Origin: Acetobacteraceae bacterium
Lineage (GTDB): Bacteria; Pseudomonadota; Alphaproteobacteria; Acetobacterales; Acetobacteraceae
NCBI GenBank assembly: GCA_004843345.1
Contig: CP039460.1
Span: 1,447,001-1,511,000, forward strand
Length of the DNA: 64,000 nucleotides
Reading direction: 5' to 3'
The position numbers and the translations under genes are program-made. Every line of letters starts with the position of its first letter. The stretch's first letter is position 1. Below are positions 59,994 through 64,000 of this stretch, piece by piece. The notes beneath the pieces are model-generated. The model had not been told where the DNA came from and made no database searches. It saw only the letters and a list, made by a program, of their open reading frames with translations.

Positions 59994-61181
59994 ATGAAGG
60001 CATCTCAGCAGATTGGTTTTGCATTGATGCCGCATTACGTGCGCAAAATCTTAGCTTTATCCGTATGCACTTTTGTTTTTTCTAATCTGTCGGGTTGTCT
60101 TGGGATAGGTCCTTATCGTTTAAAGCATGATGAGCTGGCCTATACCCGATCTATAGGTATCGTTCAAAAAGAGCAGATGCTCTTAAATATTGTAAAATTA
60201 CGCTATGCGGATCCGCCAACATTTTTGGATACGACGCAGGTTATTTCGGGTTACTCGATGCAACGTAATGGCACTTTTACGATGGGTGGAACGGCGGCGG
60301 CAGGTGCTATTCCAGGTCCTCAAATTTCAGGGACTATTGGGGGAATTTTAACAGAAAATCCAACAATTACCTATCAGCCACTAAATGGACAGCAATATGC
60401 TGAAAACATTATCCGTCCTATTGCGCCTGCTGTGATTATGCCGCTTTCATTAGGCGGGATGCCTATCGACATGCTCTTGCGACTGACAGCGCAGTCTATA
60501 GATGGACTTTCGAATGTGAGTGGCCTGGGTGCAGGCCCTGCGGGTGGGGGGTCGGTGCGCTTTTATCTTCTTCTACATGATTTAAGGCAGTTGCAGGAGG
60601 CAGGCGCTTTAACAATCCGTGTCGTACGAACCTCTGCTGCTTCTGGTGGGGATGCGTCAAAAGGCGGAAGTGGGAAAAGCAGCAGTAGCGGAGATGCAAG
60701 CAGTGGAAGTGGAGAGCGTGTTTATCTTGTCTTTGGTGCAACGCCAGATTCCGATTTGCAGGCAACGGAAAGCGAAGTGCGCCGTCTTCTTCATCTCGAT
60801 CCAGACGCTAGAGAGACGGAAGTGATTTATGGCCCATACCCAAAATCCCCAGGGCAGATGGCTATTTTGACCCGATCTATGCTGGCAATGCTGACGCAGC
60901 TTTCTTATGAGGTGGATGTGCCCAAGAAAGATGTGGATAGTGGGCGAACCGTTCCAACGATTGGGCAAGTGGGGATCGAAAACCGTCCGCAGGTGATTAT
61001 TCATTCGGGAAAAAATATGCCTTGGTCTCCTTATGTATCGGTTACTTATCGTGGCGTGAGCTATTGGATTGATGATACAGATTATCAGTCAAAAGAGGCT
61101 TTCACGATGATTCAAGTTTTGAGTAACTTGGCGACCACCAGTCAAAAAGGTGGTGCGGTGGTGACAATTCCAGTTGGTTGA
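59994..61181 (+). CDS. predicted lipoprotein, second of two paralogues
   Basis: A 395-residue lipoprotein, lipobox LSGC with Cys35 after a longer N-terminus; AGGGAG precedes the ATG. It aligns with the preceding gene over its whole length (PTFLDTTQVISGYS, ITYQPLNGQQYAENIIRPI, SLGGMPIDMLLRLTAQSI, VRFYLLLHDLRQLQE, EVRRLLHLDP, MLAMLTQLSYEVDVPKKDV, VSYWIDDTDYQSKEAFTMIQVLSNLAT). It differs by a Gly/Ser/Lys insert near residues 215-240. The paralogues may interact. The downstream glycosyltransferase frame overlaps it by eight bases, so all three may belong to one envelope pathway; this is inference. Confidence 0.78.
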   Translation: MKASQQIGFALMPHYVRKILALSVCTFVFSNLSGCLGIGPYRLKHDELAYTRSIGIVQKEQMLLNIVKLRYADPPTFLDTTQVISGYSMQRNGTFTMGGTAAAGAIPGPQISGTIGGILTENPTITYQPLNGQQYAENIIRPIAPAVIMPLSLGGMPIDMLLRLTAQSIDGLSNVSGLGAGPAGGGSVRFYLLLHDLRQLQEAGALTIRVVRTSAASGGDASKGGSGKSSSSGDASSGSGERVYLVFGATPDSDLQATESEVRRLLHLDPDARETEVIYGPYPKSPGQMAILTRSMLAMLTQLSYEVDVPKKDVDSGRTVPTIGQVGIENRPQVIIHSGKNMPWSPYVSVTYRGVSYWIDDTDYQSKEAFTMIQVLSNLATTSQKGGAVVTIPVG

Positions 61182-62397
61182 TTCTGTTTCTAAAAAGCCT
61201 GTTATTGCGCAGATTTTACCTTCTTTAGAAGAGGGTGGAGGGGTTGCACGGGGGGCTTTGGAGATTGCAAGGGCGCTTGCAACTGCAGGCGCGCACTCAA
61301 TGATTATCAGTCAAGGAAGGCTTTCCAAAGAGGATGAAGCAAAGGGGATTCTTCATATCCCTTTTGATGGGCAAAAAACCTTTTGGCCATGGAATATTTT
61401 AAAACAGTTTTGGAAGCTTCAAAAAATTTTAAAAGAGCATGAGGTGGATTTACTTCATGTCCGTTCCCGACACCCTGCTTGGCTTGCCTTTTGGGCTTGT
61501 AAAAAACACCAGAGATTATGGATAACGACTTGGCACGGACGGCATCAGGCTAAATATTTCTCTCCCCGTTATTTCTATAATAAGGTTTTACTCAAAGGAA
61601 AGTGCGTTATTGCGGTAAGTCAGGTTATTCAAGAACGTATTCTCAAAGAATATAAATATAAGAAGGGTCGGGTTTTTGTTATTCCAAGAGGAGCGGATGA
61701 GCACTATTTTGATGCGGAACATGTTTCTCTAGCCCAGAAAGAGGCTTTGGTAAGCAAATGGAGGCTCAAAGCCAATCATACATTCATTCTTGTGCCTGCA
61801 CGGCTTACCCGTTGGAAAGGGCAACATTTGCTCTTAGAAGCCTTGGTAGTTTTGAACCGTTTTCATTCAGATTGGAAATGTGTTTTTGCTGGGGAGACAA
61901 CGAGCAAGACGTATGAAAAGGAGCTTTTAGAAACCATTAAATTGCTGGGTTTGGAGAAGCAGGTTCTTATAGACGGTTTTTGTTCAGAAATGCCTGTTGC
62001 GTATGCGTTGGCTGATTTTGTTGTTCTTCCAAATATGATTGCGGAGCCTTTTGGGCGTTCCGCCGTTGAGGCTCAAATGAGCGGCTGTCCTGTGATTGCC
62101 TCTGCTTGCGGGGGATTCTTAGAAAGTTTAGCGCACTCTCCAACCGCGACTTTAGTGCCAATGGGAGAGATTGCGCCCCTGGTGGAAGCGATGAAAAAAG
62201 AGATCGAGATGCCTCTTTCTTTGCGGCAGGAAAGGGCAAAAGCAAGTAGAGCTTATGCCAAGAAAAATTTTTCCCTTTTCCATATGTTGAAAGGGAATTT
62301 AGAAATTTATGACAGATTGCTTGGGACTAATTTACGAGATAATTTTGAGTTAGCGCATCAACATGCACAAAATATTAAGGAAAATAAGAAAAGATGA
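61174..62397 (+). CDS. GT4-family glycosyltransferase
   Basis: A 407-residue GT-B fold transferase of family 4. The N-terminal acceptor domain starts ILPSLEEGGGVARGALEIARAL. The C-terminal donor domain has LTRWKGQHLLLEAL and the nucleotide-sugar motif EPFGRSAVEA (Glu-x7-Glu), then GCPVIASACGGFLE. It would transfer a hexose or similar residue from a UDP- or GDP-sugar onto a lipid or glycan. The apparent start is TTG 61174, overlapping the previous stop, without a clear ribosome site; coupling is likely. It overlaps a 53-codon ORF by four bases at the end. Confidence 0.88.
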   Translation: MVDSVSKKPVIAQILPSLEEGGGVARGALEIARALATAGAHSMIISQGRLSKEDEAKGILHIPFDGQKTFWPWNILKQFWKLQKILKEHEVDLLHVRSRHPAWLAFWACKKHQRLWITTWHGRHQAKYFSPRYFYNKVLLKGKCVIAVSQVIQERILKEYKYKKGRVFVIPRGADEHYFDAEHVSLAQKEALVSKWRLKANHTFILVPARLTRWKGQHLLLEALVVLNRFHSDWKCVFAGETTSKTYEKELLETIKLLGLEKQVLIDGFCSEMPVAYALADFVVLPNMIAEPFGRSAVEAQMSGCPVIASACGGFLESLAHSPTATLVPMGEIAPLVEAMKKEIEMPLSLRQERAKASRAYAKKNFSLFHMLKGNLEIYDRLLGTNLRDNFELAHQHAQNIKENKKR

Positions 62398-62555
62398 CGG
62401 ATAAAAAGACAAAAACTTCAAAACAAGTCCCCTCAAAGAAACGTCAGGATTCCTTAGGAGAGGCGTTGAGAAATAATCTTCTGCGGAGAAAACAACAGCA
62501 AAGAGAACGTTCTGAGGAAGAGGCTGAAGAAGACAAAAAAGAGAATTTGGAATAA
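62394..62555 (+). CDS. 53-residue basic/acidic small protein
   Basis: A short frame whose ATG overlaps the stop of the glycosyltransferase (ATGA). The product is Lys/Gln/Glu-rich and likely helical, with LGEALRNNLLRRKQQQRER in the middle and an acidic end. Proteins with an ALRxNLxRRK core are, as I recall, found upstream of murA in related alphaproteobacteria, usually as hypotheticals. The four-base overlap and the codons used support translation. Function unknown. dcd follows 85 bases later. Confidence 0.6.
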   Translation: MTDKKTKTSKQVPSKKRQDSLGEALRNNLLRRKQQQRERSEEEAEEDKKENLE

Positions 62556-62640
62556 AAGAGAAGAAGCGTTGTGTGTTCGGCCTTAGGATGACAATAAGCC
62601 TTAAAATTAATTTTTGAATTTAGAAACAAGGTGAAGATTT

Positions 62641-63207
62641 ATGGGATTGATGCCAGATCGTTGGATTAGAAAGATGGCTCTCGAAGAAGAGATGATTAGC
62701 CCTTTCTCTGATAAACAGGTTCGTGAGGGAAATGATGGAAAGAAACTGATTTCTTACGGTCTTTCTTCTTATGGCTACGATGCGCGTGTTGGCTCTGAAT
62801 TTCGTATTTTTACGGATGTTGATAGTGCTATTGTTGATCCTAAAAGTTTTAATCCAACGGGTTTTGTCACACGTTCTGGGGATATTATGGTTCCCCCGAA
62901 TAGCTTTGCACTGGCGCACACGGTCGAGTTTTTTAAGATTCCTAAAGATGTGCTGGTGATTTGTCTTGGAAAATCAACCTATGCGAGATGCGGTATTATT
63001 GTGAATGTTACCCCATTAGAACCAGGCTGGGCAGGGCAAGTTACAATTGAAATTAGCAATACAACGCCTTTACCTGCACGGATTTATGCAAACGAAGGTA
63101 TTTGCCAGTTTCTTTTCTTTAAAGGGGACGGCGCTTGTGAAACAAATTACGCAGATCGCCTTGGAAAATACATGAATCAGTCAGGAGTTACTTTACCAAG
63201 GCTCTGA
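62641..63207 (+). CDS. dcd: dCTP deaminase
   Basis: A 188-residue trimeric enzyme that deaminates dCTP to dUTP, feeding dTMP synthesis. Signatures: [10 protein letters not shown] (42-51), the phosphate loop GKSTYAR (110-116), and [12 protein letters not shown] (129-140) with Glu137 as catalytic residue. A possible ribosome site (AAGGTGAAG) precedes the ATG. It follows the small ORF and precedes murA by 56 bases. Length is close to the E. coli enzyme (193). Confidence 0.96.
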   Translation: MGLMPDRWIRKMALEEEMISPFSDKQVREGNDGKKLISYGLSSYGYDARVGSEFRIFTDVDSAIVDPKSFNPTGFVTRSGDIMVPPNSFALAHTVEFFKIPKDVLVICLGKSTYARCGIIVNVTPLEPGWAGQVTIEISNTTPLPARIYANEGICQFLFFKGDGACETNYADRLGKYMNQSGVTLPRL

Positions 63208-63263
63208 TTTAGGGAATCATACTAAAATCATAGCGTGATTTGGCTTTAGAAAGGGGGAAGTAA

Positions 63264-64000
63264 ATGGATAAATTTATTATTGAAGGCGGACAGCGTTTAG
63301 AAGGTATTATTCCGATTAGCGGCGCAAAAAATTCTGCGTTAAAATTGATGGCGGCTTCCCTTTTGGTGAAGGATGAGACAATCATTTTGAAAAATGTCCC
63401 TGCGATTGCGGATGTTTTGCTGATGGCACGTCTTTTGGAACATTTGGGACTGCGGGTCAAACGAGAGGGGCATGTTCTCGAAATTTCAGGACGGGCGGAT
63501 AAAATCAATGCCCCTTATGATATTGTAACAAAAATGCGTGCCTCTGTGCTGGTGCTTGGGCCACTGCTTGCCCGGTATGGTGAAGCCAGTGTGTCTTTAC
63601 CAGGAGGATGTGCGATTGGAACACGTCCCGTAGATCTTCATCTAAAAGCTTTAGAAGCTCTTGGCGCAGAAATTTCCTTAGAGAGTGGTGATATTCATGC
63701 CAAAGCCCCTAAAGGTTTGAAGGGGGCTGTCCACCGTTTGGATTTCCCAAGCGTTGGGGCAACTGAAAATATGATGATGGCTGCCGCGCTGGCTGAAGGG
63801 GAAACAGAAATTCATAATGCGGCTTGCGAGCCTGAGATTGCGGATTTGGCTGGTTTTATAAATACGCTTGGCGGTAGGATTTCTGGTGCAGGTACTTCCA
63901 TTATCAAAATTGAGGGCGTAAAGACCCTGCATGGCACGACTTATGCGGTTGTTTCAGATCGCATTGAAGCGGGAACATACGCTGTCGCCAGTGCGATTAC
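63264..64000 (+). CDS. murA: UDP-N-acetylglucosamine 1-carboxyvinyltransferase (3' end outside window)
   Basis: The first 245 codons of MurA, open to the window edge. MDKFIIEGGQRLEGIIPISGAKNSALK carries Lys22 of the active site, PGGCAIGTRPVDLHLKAL carries the catalytic Cys116 (PEP adduct, fosfomycin target), and VGATENMMMAAALAEG lies in the second domain. It starts peptidoglycan synthesis by joining PEP to UDP-GlcNAc. AGGGGG precedes the ATG. The remaining about 170 residues are beyond base 64000. Confidence 0.97.
   Translation, partial: MDKFIIEGGQRLEGIIPISGAKNSALKLMAASLLVKDETIILKNVPAIADVLLMARLLEHLGLRVKREGHVLEISGRADKINAPYDIVTKMRASVLVLGPLLARYGEASVSLPGGCAIGTRPVDLHLKALEALGAEISLESGDIHAKAPKGLKGAVHRLDFPSVGATENMMMAAALAEGETEIHNAACEPEIADLAGFINTLGGRISGAGTSIIKIEGVKTLHGTTYAVVSDRIEAGTYAVASAI

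Overview
The window is a stretch of chromosome from an AT-rich alphaproteobacterium, most likely a low-GC member of the Acetobacteraceae (insect- or gut-associated relatives are a reasonable guess). Reasons: the order dnaK-dnaJ-dapB-metK-trmB followed by the ETF-quinone pathway, type I glutamine synthetase with an adenylylation tyrosine, and proteobacterial lipoprotein and autotransporter signals. The placement is inference from gene content; no database was searched. No phage, insertion sequence, CRISPR array or replication origin was seen.

Layout. 1-4.7 kb: a cut-off membrane protein, a probable 6S RNA, a hypothetical protein, two DUF333-type exported proteins, a Cys/His-rich exported peptide, an HSL-type esterase and a membrane protein with a histone-like tail. 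4.7-14.5 kb: sulfur and one-carbon metabolism (trans-sulfuration PLP enzyme, AhcY), metabolite repair (RidA, PhzF-like), a GNAT acetyltransferase, a WS/DGAT-like acyltransferase, a Tat-exported agmatine deiminase and a pirin. 14.6-22.7 kb: an accessory stretch with DUF2130, DUF262-DUF1524-DUF4357 and TIR proteins around the NAD(P)HX repair enzyme, then a small Imm-like membrane protein and a secreted NUC1-family nuclease with an altered catalytic motif. 22.8-34.2 kb: tRNA-Ala(CGC), YggT, GlnA, a prs/histidine phosphatase/nhaA operon, rmlCD, MdaB, a Dda-like helicase, guanylate kinase and several small ORFs.

34.3-48.4 kb is one gene: a 4541-residue autotransporter whose passenger is built from 12.9 tandem copies of an 846-bp (282-residue) unit that look identical by eye. 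It is followed 10 bases later by a lipoprotein gene and preceded by an 18-bp perfect palindrome. This is the most striking feature of the window.

48.7-64 kb: a minus-strand housekeeping block (dnaK, dnaJ, dapB, metK, trmB, ETF-QO, etfB, etfA), then a plus-strand block with two paralogous lipoproteins, a GT4 glycosyltransferase, a 53-residue ORF, dcd and the start of murA.

Functional links. ETF alpha/beta and ETF-QO form a complete electron route to ubiquinone. MetK and AhcY are the making and clearing ends of the SAM cycle. The 14.6-22.7 kb block looks like a loose set of defence-type genes; joint action is a hypothesis only. Start codons were moved from the longest ORF wherever a Shine-Dalgarno sequence pointed to an internal start, and each such choice is stated.
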